A stretch of DNA of 64,000 nucleotides from CAZUMW01 sp964621615 (GTDB lineage: Bacteria; Desulfobacterota; WTBG01; CAIYCZ01; CAIRTM01). The notes beneath the pieces were generated by a model, which saw only the letters and a list, made by a program, of their open reading frames with translations, was not told the DNA's origin and ran no database searches. The translations under genes were made by a program, and so were the position numbers. Location of the stretch: positions 1 through 64,000 of the forward strand of contig CAZUMW010000005.1 in assembly GCA_964621615.1 (NCBI GenBank), in the 5' to 3' direction. How positions within the stretch are numbered: the first letter of the stretch is position 1; each line of letters opens with the position of its first letter. Below, piece after piece: positions 43,144 to 51,015 of this stretch.

Positions 43144-44952
43144 ATGTGCGACCGAAACGGTTCTCAGCCGCATACCGGCCACGCTGAAAAGCTGCCGCAC
43201 CTGATGATCATCTTCGATAAACAGCTGCGCGTGCGGTGGGTGAATACGGGTTTTGAGCGCTTTTTTTCTATTGAAAAAAGCGCGGTTCTTGATATGGATG
43301 CGAAAACTCTGGTGGAGTGTTATTTAAAAAATCAATTTGAGCACCCCGAAGAGTATACCCGAACCCTGCTGGACGCTTACAGCGCACACCTGCCGGTTCA
43401 GGGCTTGTGCTGTTATTGCAGGTGCAGGGGCGAATCGGACGGCAGGCGCTGCTTTCAGTGCTTCAGCACGCTGATAACAAAGGGGCTGTATGCAGGCGGG
43501 CGCTTTGATCAGTATTTTGATGCAGCCTGCGGCCCTGAAGCGCCGGAGGCTGAAACCGATTTTGCCTGCACCACTGACGACGGTGTGAAAAGCGCCATAG
43601 CCTCAGGCCGGCAGGCCGGGGAAAGCCTGCAGTCTATCTTCAACAGCCTTGAATACGGTATTGTGGCTGTTAACTGCGAAATGCGCGTTGTGCACGCAAA
43701 TCAGGCTGCTGCAACTTTTCTGGAAATACCAGCCTTTCGCCTGATAGGAAAAAGGCTGCCTGACATAATCGGCCCGGATAAGGCTGCCTGCTGCCTGCAG
43801 CTGGAAAAAACACTTCAGGAGCGGTGTTCGCTCAGGGGATCCCGCATGGAGTGGACAGATTCAGAGGGGCAGCTGCGTGACGTTGTTCTGGATGCTATGC
43901 CGCTGTTCGGGGCGGCAGGTGCTTTTGACGGGGCAGTGCTGGTGTTAAGAGATACTGCCGCTTTGCAGGAAACGGGTCAGCCGCCTGTAACCGAAACACG
44001 GGAGTTTCACCGTATGGTCGGCACCAGCCGGACAATGCGGGATTTGTATGCACTTATTGATATTCTGGCTGAAACAGAAAGCACAGTGCTTATTACCGGG
44101 GAAAGCGGGACCGGCAAGGAGCTGATTGCGGATGCGCTTCATGAAAGAAGCGCCAGAGCGGTAAAGCCGCTTATTAAGGTCAATTGCGCCGCGCTTCCGG
44201 GAACACTGCTTGAAAGCGAACTTTTCGGCCATGTCAGGGGGGCCTTTACCGGCGCGGTAAAAGATGCTGCCGGGCGATTCCTGATGGCAAATGGAGGAAC
44301 CATCTTCCTCGATGAAATTGGAGATCTTCCGCCCGGGCTTCAGGTCAAGCTGCTGCGCGTGCTTCAGCAGAAAGAAATAGAGCGGGTTGGAGACGCTACC
44401 CCGGTAAAGGTGGACGTGCGGGTTATCGCTGCCACGAACCAGAATCTGAAAGAGAAAATACGACAGGGGCTTTTCCGGGAAGATCTCTATTATCGTCTGA
44501 AAGTTGTTGAAATGCATGTACCGCCGCTGCGGCGGCGGCGGGAGGATATACCGGCGCTTGTTGACTTTTTTCTGAAATCATTGCAAAAGCGCTTCGGAAA
44601 AAATGTGCGGGGTGTCAGCGAGGAAGTCCGGCAGATATTTATGAAGCATGACTGGCCGGGAAATGTCCGGGAGCTTGAGCATGCACTCGAGCATGCGTTT
44701 GTCCTGTGTGCCGGTTCCGCTATTCTTAAAAAACACCTGCCGGAGGAGCTTGCCGGCAAGCCCGGGCTGTATGCGGAGGAGCACACGGATACACCTTTAA
44801 CCGGAGAAGCCCGTGAGCTGCTCGATGCTCTCAGAAGAACAGGGTGGAACAAGGCGCGTTCCGCATCTTTTCTGGGCATAGATCGAAAGACTCTGTATCG
44901 CCGAATGAAGCGGTATCATATCACCGACCCCTTTGACAGAGCGACTAAGTGA
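43144..44952 (+). CDS. PAS-containing sigma-54 activator with Cys cluster
   Basis: The protein is 602 residues. A first PAS-like domain (about 18-120) contains the Cys-rich stretch [20 protein letters not shown] (C89, C90, C92, C94, C103, C106), possibly metal- or redox-sensing. A second PAS covers about 165-275. The AAA+ domain has Walker A GESGTGKE (319-326), GAFTGA (366-371), [10 protein letters not shown] and the arginine-finger region [12 protein letters not shown] Fis-type HTH ends it ([24 protein letters not shown]). It closes the DUF1302-DUF1329 operon and directly precedes two copies of a palindromic element with -24/-12 promoters (45026-45176, 46233-46386), its probable targets. Confidence 0.93.
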   Translation: MCDRNGSQPHTGHAEKLPHLMIIFDKQLRVRWVNTGFERFFSIEKSAVLDMDAKTLVECYLKNQFEHPEEYTRTLLDAYSAHLPVQGLCCYCRCRGESDGRRCFQCFSTLITKGLYAGGRFDQYFDAACGPEAPEAETDFACTTDDGVKSAIASGRQAGESLQSIFNSLEYGIVAVNCEMRVVHANQAAATFLEIPAFRLIGKRLPDIIGPDKAACCLQLEKTLQERCSLRGSRMEWTDSEGQLRDVVLDAMPLFGAAGAFDGAVLVLRDTAALQETGQPPVTETREFHRMVGTSRTMRDLYALIDILAETESTVLITGESGTGKELIADALHERSARAVKPLIKVNCAALPGTLLESELFGHVRGAFTGAVKDAAGRFLMANGGTIFLDEIGDLPPGLQVKLLRVLQQKEIERVGDATPVKVDVRVIAATNQNLKEKIRQGLFREDLYYRLKVVEMHVPPLRRRREDIPALVDFFLKSLQKRFGKNVRGVSEEVRQIFMKHDWPGNVRELEHALEHAFVLCAGSAILKKHLPEELAGKPGLYAEEHTDTPLTGEARELLDALRRTGWNKARSASFLGIDRKTLYRRMKRYHITDPFDRATK

Positions 44953-45025
44953 AGGCGCTCATGGTGGTGAATTTTTGCATACAAGCGAAAAAAATAAAAA
45001 CACAATACCTGATTCTGTTTTAAAT

Positions 45026-45058
45026 CTCCCCACTTGTGTGGCGCCACACGGTGTAGCC
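45026..45058. promoter_or_regulatory. Putative enhancer (UAS) 1 for sigma-54 activator
   Basis: A 33-base element containing the perfect 14-bp palindrome GTGTGGC-GCCACAC at 45036-45049. It matches 46233-46265 at all but about 4 positions (CTCCCCAYTTGTGTGGYGCC...). Its centre is 120 bases upstream of the -24 GG at 45162-45163. That distance suits a dimeric activator contacting sigma-54 polymerase by looping. The neighbouring activator gene (43144-44952) is the obvious candidate binder. Confidence 0.75.
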
Positions 45059-45160
45059 TGTCTCAGCTGCTTATATGTGGCTGTCTGTCCTTATATCGCT
45101 TGTCTAAGTTAACCAGCCGTATTCACATCATAATTCATTTGGTTTGTTTTCGTTAATTAT

Positions 45161-45176
45161 TGGCACACGATTTGTA
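45161..45176 (+). promoter_or_regulatory. Candidate sigma-54 (-24/-12) promoter
   Basis: TGGCACACGATTTGTA has GG at 45162-45163 and GT at 45174-45175 separated by 10 bases, close to the consensus TGGCACG-N4-TTGCA. A start site would fall near 45186, about 100 bases before the small membrane protein gene. Confidence 0.7.
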
Positions 45177-45289
45177 AGGGTGTTGTGCAGGTAAGGATAT
45201 ATTGTAATAACGAGCATCATACCTTTGCTGCTGTGCAGTTTAAGGACTACTCCTTCATAAATGGATTAACACATAAGGAGAAAGCCGTT

Positions 45290-45487
45290 ATGAGTATAAA
45301 TGTATTCCATAAATACAGCTTTTCGAAAACAGCTATTCCGCTTGCCGATATAAAAAACATGCTTATTATATACGGCATAAGCTACCGGGATGCCGTTCAT
45401 ACACTCATCTTGTTCTGCATGCTGCTTATCATGGTGTATATTGCTGTTGCGCCGTTTTTGCACTATGTCTCCATGGTGTCATTATAG
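45290..45487 (+). CDS. Small single-helix membrane protein, unknown
   Basis: The start at 45290 is fixed by AAGGAG 9 bases upstream; a longer frame begins at 45185 without a ribosome site. The 65-residue product has a polar N-terminus (MSINVFHKYSFSKTAIPLADIKN) and one membrane helix (about 35-56, AVHTLILFCMLLIMVYIAVAPF). No family is recognised. It is the first gene behind the sigma-54-like promoter at 45161 and precedes a PilZ gene by 90 bases, so it may be an envelope partner of that PilZ protein. Confidence 0.6.
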   Translation: MSINVFHKYSFSKTAIPLADIKNMLIIYGISYRDAVHTLILFCMLLIMVYIAVAPFLHYVSMVSL

Positions 45488-45578
45488 GATGTGCAGATCT
45501 AATGCGCTGCCGGGCGCTTGTGAAGACCCGCCCCAGCGGTATCATTAATAACATGGCATGCTTTAAGCGAGGTCAGCA

Positions 45579-46019
45579 ATGGAAAAGTATTATAATAACA
45601 AAAGATATTTCAGAAGATTTCCGGTATCAACACCGGCGTATATAACCGATGTATCAACCGGCTGCTGCCAGCGGGTATCTATGTGCAATATCAGTACAGG
45701 CGGGGTCCTGTGCCATACAAATCACCCCTGCGGGAAGGGGACCCGGGTCGGCATTAGCTTTTATATGCCTTCGGAGGCTGAGCGGGGGGTTCCTCTTGGC
45801 CGCTGCTGTTATATGTCTATGTGCGGGGAAATTGTGCGCGGCGATGATGAACGCATGGCAGTTCGCATCGACCAGCACAAAAGCAGGCCCCTGCGCAGCA
45901 TGATGTATATCAATTCTTTTTTGCTCAAAGAAACATTTTCTGCATGCCTGGCTGTTTCACGCAGCTTGACTTCATTTTCCAAGCGGGGTTTATGCGCAGT
46001 ACGCTCAATACTTTTTTAA
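45579..46019 (+). CDS. PilZ-domain protein (c-di-GMP receptor candidate)
   Basis: A 146-residue protein. The PilZ motif RxxxR is R9-R13 (NKRYFRR), and NISTGG (37-42) supplies the D/NxSxxG part, so c-di-GMP binding is expected. Residues 20-115 form the barrel (VGISFYMPSEAERG, GEIVRGDDERMAVRID). The tail after 115 is unlike the family and Ser/Leu rich. It is Cys-rich (C29, C30, C36 and others). It belongs to the unit driven from 45161 together with the small membrane protein. Confidence 0.85.
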   Translation: MEKYYNNKRYFRRFPVSTPAYITDVSTGCCQRVSMCNISTGGVLCHTNHPCGKGTRVGISFYMPSEAERGVPLGRCCYMSMCGEIVRGDDERMAVRIDQHKSRPLRSMMYINSFLLKETFSACLAVSRSLTSFSKRGLCAVRSILF

Positions 46020-46232
46020 CATGCAGGTCAGTGCCGGAATCCCGATTGTCCGTTGACGGCAGTGATAAAACAGCCTGTATCAATGTTACACATAGCTGTT
46101 TTCCCCCGGTTGTTAGCAGGTGATGTTCATATAGTGTATGAAGCTGTTCGTCGGGCGGAGTGGGTGAAACATTGCTTTTCAGTTGTTTCACGATATCCTG
46201 CCGCTTCTCGCTAAAGCCCTGATTATCGTAGC
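46020..46232. other. Intergenic between the PilZ genes
   Basis: About 210 bases without a gene lead into the second enhancer element. A CCCGATTGTCCGTTGACGGCAG stretch and a few short palindromes are present but not convincing as a terminator. Confidence 0.3.
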
Positions 46233-46265
46233 CTCCCCATTTGTGTGGTGCCACACAGTGTGGCA
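46233..46265. promoter_or_regulatory. Putative enhancer (UAS) 2 for sigma-54 activator
   Basis: Second copy of the element at 45026-45058, with the palindrome-like core GTGTGGT-GCCACAC (46243-46256). An extra adjacent half-site, GTGTGGCA (46258-46265), follows. Its centre lies about 122 bases before the -24 GG at 46372, within 3 bases of the spacing in copy 1. The consistency of sequence and spacing argues for function. Confidence 0.75.
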
Positions 46266-46370
46266 CGGCCACTTTTTTTCTGCAGATACATCCGGATGGT
46301 AATTTTTCGATTGGTTGTAACAATTTGTAATTACATTTTAATTTATATATAGAGGGTTTTCTTAATGTTT

Positions 46371-46386
46371 TGGTACAAATTATGTA
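46371..46386 (+). promoter_or_regulatory. Candidate sigma-54 promoter for the second PilZ-like gene
   Basis: TGGTACAAATTATGTA has GG at 46372-46373 and GT at 46384-46385 with the required 10 bases between. It is a weaker match than the one at 45161 but at the same distance from its enhancer. Transcription would start near 46396, giving a leader of about 115 bases. Confidence 0.6.
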
Positions 46387-46510
46387 TAAAGGCGAAATGA
46401 CAAAAAAATAAACGTATGCTGCTTCCTATTGAAGCTTTTTTAAAAAACCCCGTCTAAGCATATGCAGTCCACTGTGATTTTAGACGATAGGCAGCTATCA
46501 GACAAGTGAA

Positions 46511-46837
46511 ATGGAAGATAAACGAACCGAAGACAGAATCATTACGCAGGTGCTGGGGAATGTTAAAAAAATCAACTCACATCAGTGGGGCAAAGGGCTG
46601 TTTGTGGACGTCGGAATGGGAGGAGGCTGTGTTTTTGTTTCAGAACAGTTAGAGCCCTCAACACTGCTGGAGGTGAATATTCAGCTTGGACGGGTCTATG
46701 TTGCTGGCACTGTTGTAGTTAAATGGTCAAAACCGGTACGAGAACAGAGGGTCTGGGCAACAGGGTTTTCATTTGTCGATACGAAGCTTTCCGATCTCAA
46801 GCATTTTATAGATTATGCAGGGGCTTTGCAGCTGTAA
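46511..46837 (+). CDS. PilZ-like protein
   Basis: The protein is 108 residues, essentially one PilZ barrel. RxxxR is R5-R9 (KRTEDR). The second motif reads DVGMGG where D/NxSxxG is expected, so Ser is replaced by Gly and c-di-GMP affinity may be reduced. The rest (LEVNIQLGRVYVAGTVVVKWSKPVREQRVWATGFSFV) fits the barrel. There is no strong ribosome site before the ATG. It is a monocistronic target of enhancer 2 and the candidate promoter at 46371. Confidence 0.75.
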   Translation: MEDKRTEDRIITQVLGNVKKINSHQWGKGLFVDVGMGGGCVFVSEQLEPSTLLEVNIQLGRVYVAGTVVVKWSKPVREQRVWATGFSFVDTKLSDLKHFIDYAGALQL

Positions 46838-46854
46838 GATTTTAAGAAATAACA

Positions 46855-47133
46855 TCACTCAATAACAAAGCGCGGCGGCTGTGCGCTGCTGAAAGCCTTA
46901 ACAGAAAAGATCGAGCAGTGCCAGATGCCGTCCGCATCTCGCTCGACCAGAACGCTGAGCTTCAGGTCTTTGTACTGCAGATGAAAAAAGGATGGATTGT
47001 GCGCCTCCGGCACTGCTGATTCCGCACCTTTAATAAACACTCTTCGCTTAATCAGCTCATCGATAATGTTTTGTGCTGTGAGGGGATCGCAGTCGGTTTC
47101 ATAGACGATATTATTGTAGGTTTGTTGGGCCAT
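46855..47133 (-). CDS. Small protein, unknown function
   Basis: I start at the ATG at 47133 (MAQQTYNNIVYET); a TTG 9 bases earlier extends the frame. The 92 residues look like a compact alpha/beta fold (LTAQNIIDELIKRRVFIKGAESAV, then beta strands FHLQYKDLKLSVLVERDADGIWHCSIFSV). No family is recognised. It is convergent with the PilZ-like gene, 18 bases from its stop. Confidence 0.6.
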   Translation of the reverse strand: MAQQTYNNIVYETDCDPLTAQNIIDELIKRRVFIKGAESAVPEAHNPSFFHLQYKDLKLSVLVERDADGIWHCSIFSVKAFSSAQPPRFVIE

Positions 47134-47182
47134 AATTGACAAGGGGTTCCGGGGTCAGCGGTTCAAAGGTTCAGAATGCAGG

Positions 47183-47214
47183 CCGGGCAAAGCGATGCGT
47201 GTCCGGCGGACCAA
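47183..47214. repeat. Short fragment of the dispersed repeat
   Basis: GGGCAAAGCGATGCGTGTCCGGCG matches the CAAAGCGAAGCGTGTCCGGCG block of copy A (about 16905) with two or three changes. It lies in the gap between two minus-strand genes that also contains GTTCCGG-type degenerate repeats. Confidence 0.4.
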
Positions 47215-47307
47215 AGATAAAAGCGTGATCCCGGAACCGATGACGATTTCGGGAACGATAACGACAACGAGCACGAAAAAGATATAGCTCTGACAGGGAA
47301 CATCCTT

Positions 47308-48084
47308 TCAGGTTACTTTTTTGTTGAGCTGTGTGATGCGTGATGCGAGCCCCCGTGAGATGGCAAGGATGAGATCCGGATTCTGTGTGACCAGATTGGT
47401 GATGTCATCTTTATTTATAATGCGCACGAAACATTTTTTTGCCGCCTTCACGGTTGCGGTACGCGGGTGTCCGGTCAAAAAGCTGATTTCCCCGAAAAAT
47501 TCCCCTTCCTGAACAGAGCCTACCTCCGTGTCGTCCCGAAGAACCGTTGCAGCCCCTGAGACCATCTCGAACACATCCTCTGATGTGTCACCCTGCTCAA
47601 TGATGACATCATCCGGCTCATATTCTTTAAACTGAAAATCTGCCCGGGCATCCTCTTTCAGATAGATGGAGCACAGGCCAAGGCTGATAGTGTTTTCCAG
47701 TGCAAGCAGCCGCGTCCAGTCGGGCAAAGCGCACTCCTGCGAGCGGGCAAGCCCGTCAACAAGCGCCTCTTCGCCGATCAGCGCGGCGTGTGTCTTGAAC
47801 TCACTTTTCAGTGACCACTCATCGGAAAACAGAATATATGGACTGATAAAGTCACCGTCTGAGTACAGTCTGATTACTTTGTCACGATGCTGCAGCTTGT
47901 AAAATCCCTCGCGTATAAAAACAAATGCCGAGCGCTTGCCTGCCAAATCAAGCATATCAGTCTCTGCAGAGATATCCTCGCAGGCGCTTCTGTCCTGAAT
48001 GCACCGGTATATTTTTGCTGCCAGCTCTTTATATTCACGGTACAGGGCATCAAGATACGGCGGGGTACCTTTAGTCGTGAGCAT
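47308..48084 (-). CDS. Cyclic-nucleotide-binding domain protein without DNA-binding domain
   Basis: 258 residues. The C-terminal half (about 140-255) is a cNMP-binding barrel with the phosphate cassette EGEFFGEISFLTGHPRTATV, where the Arg and Thr contacts are retained. The N-terminal half (about 45-130, FVFIREGFYKLQHRDKVIRLYSDGDFI) looks like a second, degenerate copy of the fold. There is no helix-turn-helix, so it is a signalling adaptor, not a Crp-type regulator. AAGGAAC precedes the ATG. No operon partner is evident. Confidence 0.82.
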   Translation of the reverse strand: MLTTKGTPPYLDALYREYKELAAKIYRCIQDRSACEDISAETDMLDLAGKRSAFVFIREGFYKLQHRDKVIRLYSDGDFISPYILFSDEWSLKSEFKTHAALIGEEALVDGLARSQECALPDWTRLLALENTISLGLCSIYLKEDARADFQFKEYEPDDVIIEQGDTSEDVFEMVSGAATVLRDDTEVGSVQEGEFFGEISFLTGHPRTATVKAAKKCFVRIINKDDITNLVTQNPDLILAISRGLASRITQLNKKVT

Positions 48085-48145
48085 TGACGGGTTCCTTATT
48101 TTTTTCTATGTATTATACGCGTGCAGTTTATGCCAACCCCGGCGG

Positions 48146-48505
48146 CTATTGCACAGTCACTTTTGCTGATTTTGAGGCGGATTCCTCTGCGCGATTAAAT
48201 ACAGTGACAGTTACGGTATAGGTGCCGGGTGTGCTGTAGGTATGGGATGCCGGGAAAAAGTGATGATCCACCAGCGTGCCGTCGCCCCAGTTCCATTGAA
48301 TACACTCTACAGGAGCCACGACCCCGCCGTTAATAGTTACGCAGCGGCCTGATATGTGCGGCGGGCTGAGGTTGAGCTGAAAATCGTTGGCGGCGTTTGT
48401 GCGTGTATTGCTGCCGCACGCGGAAAGCATTAATGCACATATGCTGAGCACTAAGCAGCATCTGATATTACTTCTAGAACCTTGCAGCCTGGAGGTTTTG
48501 CGCAC
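48146..48505 (-). CDS. PKD-domain lipoprotein
   Basis: The GTG start at 48505 follows GGGGAG by 9 bases. The product is 119 residues, with a signal peptide ending in the lipobox LSAC (Cys about 30). A single PKD domain follows: CIQWNWGDGTLVDHHFFPASHTYSTPGTYTVTVTV, the WxWGDG...HxYxxxGxYxVxVxV signature. PKD domains mediate extracellular protein-protein contacts. It lies 61 bases upstream of the cNMP-protein gene on the same strand. Confidence 0.85.
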   Translation of the reverse strand: MRKTSRLQGSRSNIRCCLVLSICALMLSACGSNTRTNAANDFQLNLSPPHISGRCVTINGGVVAPVECIQWNWGDGTLVDHHFFPASHTYSTPGTYTVTVTVFNRAEESASKSAKVTVQ

Positions 48506-48920
48506 GGCGGTTTCTCCCCTTTAATAGAAATAATATCACAAATTATGAGAAGCTTAGCATATTTGTCATATCAAAGTCAAAACCGGGGTGCTTGTATGAG
48601 CTGCGGTTAACCAGGGAACCCGCAAGCAGGCAACAGCTTCAGGAAGGGAGGGCGGGGCAGGGTCTGTACAGTATTGCCGGCGCACTGCGTAATGCATCCT
48701 GATTTATTATGATGGACGTTCAAAAGCGGCACTAATGAGCCGTTGTGCCTTCTTTTATGTAATCGGTCATAATATGAAAAGTTATTGTTTTAATACATTT
48801 TTTTGTATGATTATAATTTATTTATTGTAATAAATGACTGGCGATGTTAAAGTTTTCAGCGTATCACAACGATTACATAATAGAGGAAGTTTGTTGTAAT
48901 CTGCAGCGCAGGAGATCGCT
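48506..48920. other. Intergenic, divergent promoter region
   Basis: About 415 bases lie between the PKD lipoprotein and the divergent kai pair. The last 150 bases are strongly AT-rich with several TATAAT-like hexamers (GATTATAATTTA near 48812). I see no RNA gene or repeat. Confidence 0.4.
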
Positions 48921-49223
48921 ATGTCTTCATGCAGGCTCAAATTGTACATTACCGGAGACACCGCCCGCTCTCATAAAGCAGTCAATAATTTGCAGCATTT
49001 ATGCAATGATCTGCTTGAGGGTGAGTGTGACATGGTTGTCATTGATGTGCTTGAGCGCCCGCAGCTTGCCGAAGACGACAGAATTTTTGCCACTCCCACC
49101 CTTATCAAGGAACTGCCGCCGCCGGTACGGCGTATTATCGGTGATCTTTCCGATCTTGACAGCGTCATTAACGGACTTGAACTTTCCCAGTTTCTGAAAC
49201 AATCAATCGGGAGGAAAGAATAG
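48921..49223 (+). CDS. kaiB: KaiB-like circadian/timing protein
   Basis: The 100-residue thioredoxin-like protein matches KaiB in length (Synechococcus KaiB 102). Recognisable stretches are LKLYITGDTARSHKAVNNLQHLC, the VIDVLERPQLAEDDRIFATPTLIKELPPPVRRIIGDL core, and the C-terminal helix. KaiB binds the KaiC CI ring after a fold switch. It starts after AGGAGA and sits one base before kaiC. No kaiA is present in the window, as in other non-cyanobacterial kaiBC loci. Confidence 0.92.
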   Translation: MSSCRLKLYITGDTARSHKAVNNLQHLCNDLLEGECDMVVIDVLERPQLAEDDRIFATPTLIKELPPPVRRIIGDLSDLDSVINGLELSQFLKQSIGRKE

Positions 49224-49224
49224 T

Positions 49225-50748
49225 ATGGGCCGCAGCAGCGACGTGTCCACGGACGTGGTAAAGCTTGAAACCGGAATACGTGGGTTTGATTTTATTTCCT
49301 ACGGAGGCCTTCCGAAAGGCAGAAGCACTCTGATTTCGGGGACCTCGGGCAGTGCAAAGACTGTTATAGCCTGTCAGTTTCTTGCTGCGGGCATACAGAA
49401 GTACAATCAGCCGGGGGTCTTTGTGTCGCTTGAGGAGCCGCCCGACGATATCAGAAACAATATGAAGGGCTTCGGATGGGATATCACCGCCTGGGTAGAA
49501 AAGGGAATCTGGATATTTATTGATGCATCGCCCTATGTAGGCGCTGAAACCGTTGTGGCGGGCAGCTATGATTTTGGTGCGCTTATGGCGCGCATCGAGC
49601 ACGCAGTGCGGAAGGCGGGAGCTGTGCGCCTTTCTATAGACTCGCTTGGCGCTGTATTCAACCAGTTCGACGATGTTAAAGCGGTCAGGCGCGAGCTTTT
49701 TAAAATCGCCGCTTTTTTGAAGCGTCTCGGCGTTACTTCGCTGATAACTGTTGAGCGCGTTGCGGAATACGGCGACCTGACCAGGTTTGGCGTTGAAGAG
49801 TTCGTTTCCGACAATGTTATTGTTGTGCGCAATGTGCTCGAACAGGAAAAGCGCCGACGAACGATTGAGCTACTGAAGTTTCGCGGCACGGATCATCAGA
49901 AGGGAGAGTACCCGTTTTCGGTGCTGCCCGGTGAGGGAGCCGTTATAATACCACTGTCCGCAATCGAGCTCGAGCAGCAGTCGTCGGACATCAGAGTTTC
50001 GTCAGGGAACAGTCAGCTTGACGAGATGTGCGGAGGCGGCTTTTTCCGAGACTCGATCATTCTTGTGTCCGGTGCGACCGGTACGGGAAAGACGCTGATT
50101 GTAACCGAGTTTATGCAGGGGGGCTTTGCCTCGGGCGAGCGCTGCCTGCTGCTTGCATTTGAGGAAAGCAGAGAGCAGCTTTTCCGCAACGCCACCGGAT
50201 GGGGGGTCGACTTTGCAGAGATGGAAAGAAAGGAGCGCCTCAGGGTCGAGTGCATATATCCGGAGGCGGCGGGGCTTGAGGACCATCTGATCAGAATACG
50301 CAAAATTATCGGCGAGTTCAAGCCGCAGCGGGTTGCAATAGACAGCCTATCCGCTCTTGAGCGGGTTGCCAGCCTGAAAGGGTTCAGGGAATTTGCCATC
50401 GGCCTTACCTCATTTATAAAAGAGGAGAACATTACCGGCATGTTTACAAGCACAACTCCCACGCTTGTCGGCGGGACCTCTGTTTCCGAGGCCAACATTT
50501 CAACGATAACCGATTCAATTATTCTGCTGCGGTATGTTGAAGTTTATGGGGAGATGAGAAGGGGGGTCACCGTTTTGAAGATGCGCGGCTCACAGCATAA
50601 TAAAGAGATTATAGAGTTCACCATCGACGGACAGGGAATGCATATCGGAAAAGCGTTTCGTCATGTAACCGGAATCCTTGCCGGAAACCCGTCGCATGTT
50701 CCGCAAAGCGAAATTGATACCATCGACTCTCTTTTCAAAGAGCCGTAA
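49225..50748 (+). CDS. kaiC: KaiC-type double-domain ATPase/autokinase
   Basis: The 507-residue protein has both RecA-like halves. CI has Walker A GTSGSAKT (39-46), where the usual Gly-Thr is Ser-Ala, and the catalytic Glu pair E70-E71. CII has GATGTGKT (283-290), FEES, and the phosphorylation pair S426-T427 in NISTITDSIILLRYVE, matching S431-T432 of the cyanobacterial clock protein. The CII R/K loop GVTVLKMRGSQHNKEI is intact. Autophosphorylation is therefore plausible; a self-sustained rhythm without KaiA is not implied. It is co-transcribed with kaiB. A hairpin and a bidirectional terminator follow. Confidence 0.94.
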   Translation: MGRSSDVSTDVVKLETGIRGFDFISYGGLPKGRSTLISGTSGSAKTVIACQFLAAGIQKYNQPGVFVSLEEPPDDIRNNMKGFGWDITAWVEKGIWIFIDASPYVGAETVVAGSYDFGALMARIEHAVRKAGAVRLSIDSLGAVFNQFDDVKAVRRELFKIAAFLKRLGVTSLITVERVAEYGDLTRFGVEEFVSDNVIVVRNVLEQEKRRRTIELLKFRGTDHQKGEYPFSVLPGEGAVIIPLSAIELEQQSSDIRVSSGNSQLDEMCGGGFFRDSIILVSGATGTGKTLIVTEFMQGGFASGERCLLLAFEESREQLFRNATGWGVDFAEMERKERLRVECIYPEAAGLEDHLIRIRKIIGEFKPQRVAIDSLSALERVASLKGFREFAIGLTSFIKEENITGMFTSTTPTLVGGTSVSEANISTITDSIILLRYVEVYGEMRRGVTVLKMRGSQHNKEIIEFTIDGQGMHIGKAFRHVTGILAGNPSHVPQSEIDTIDSLFKEP

Positions 50749-50780
50749 GGCATATCCATTCGCCATATCAGTTGTAAGAT

Positions 50781-50872
50781 CGGCTTAGCCCCGCCGGCAT
50801 AGAGCTGCGTCAGCACCGGCCTGCGGTGCGGCCGTGATGCCGGTGTTGCGCTATGCAGGATGGTAAGGCCGA
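50781..50872 (+). other. Long imperfect stem-loop after kaiC
   Basis: CGGCTTAGCC pairs with GGTAAGGCCG at the ends; inside, GCATAG/CTATGC and CACCGGC/GCCGGTG form the inner helix of a roughly 90-base hairpin. There is no T-run; the true terminator lies further on. It may protect the kaiBC transcript 3' end or be a small mobile palindrome. Confidence 0.45.
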
Positions 50873-50946
50873 CCTCCGGTCGGTATGAAAACGGGTGTGA
50901 ACGTCTGGGTTAATCATACCTGTACGGTGTGTAACGAATCCGGATT

Positions 50947-50991
50947 AAAAAAAAGCCGCTTTTCCTCAATAACACTGGAAAGCGGCTTTTT
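50947..50991. terminator. Bidirectional terminator between kaiC and flavoprotein operon
   Basis: AAAAAGCCGCTTTTCC pairs with GGAAAGCGGCTTTTT across a 10-base loop, with A-run and T-run flanks. It serves the two convergent transcripts. Confidence 0.88.
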
Positions 50992-51015
50992 GATTACATT
51001 ATACGTAGCCGGATA

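Noticed and set aside
45185..45289. Extended N-terminus for the small membrane protein
   Set aside because: The extension starts at the predicted transcription start of the sigma-54 promoter and has no ribosome site; ATG at 45290 has AAGGAG.
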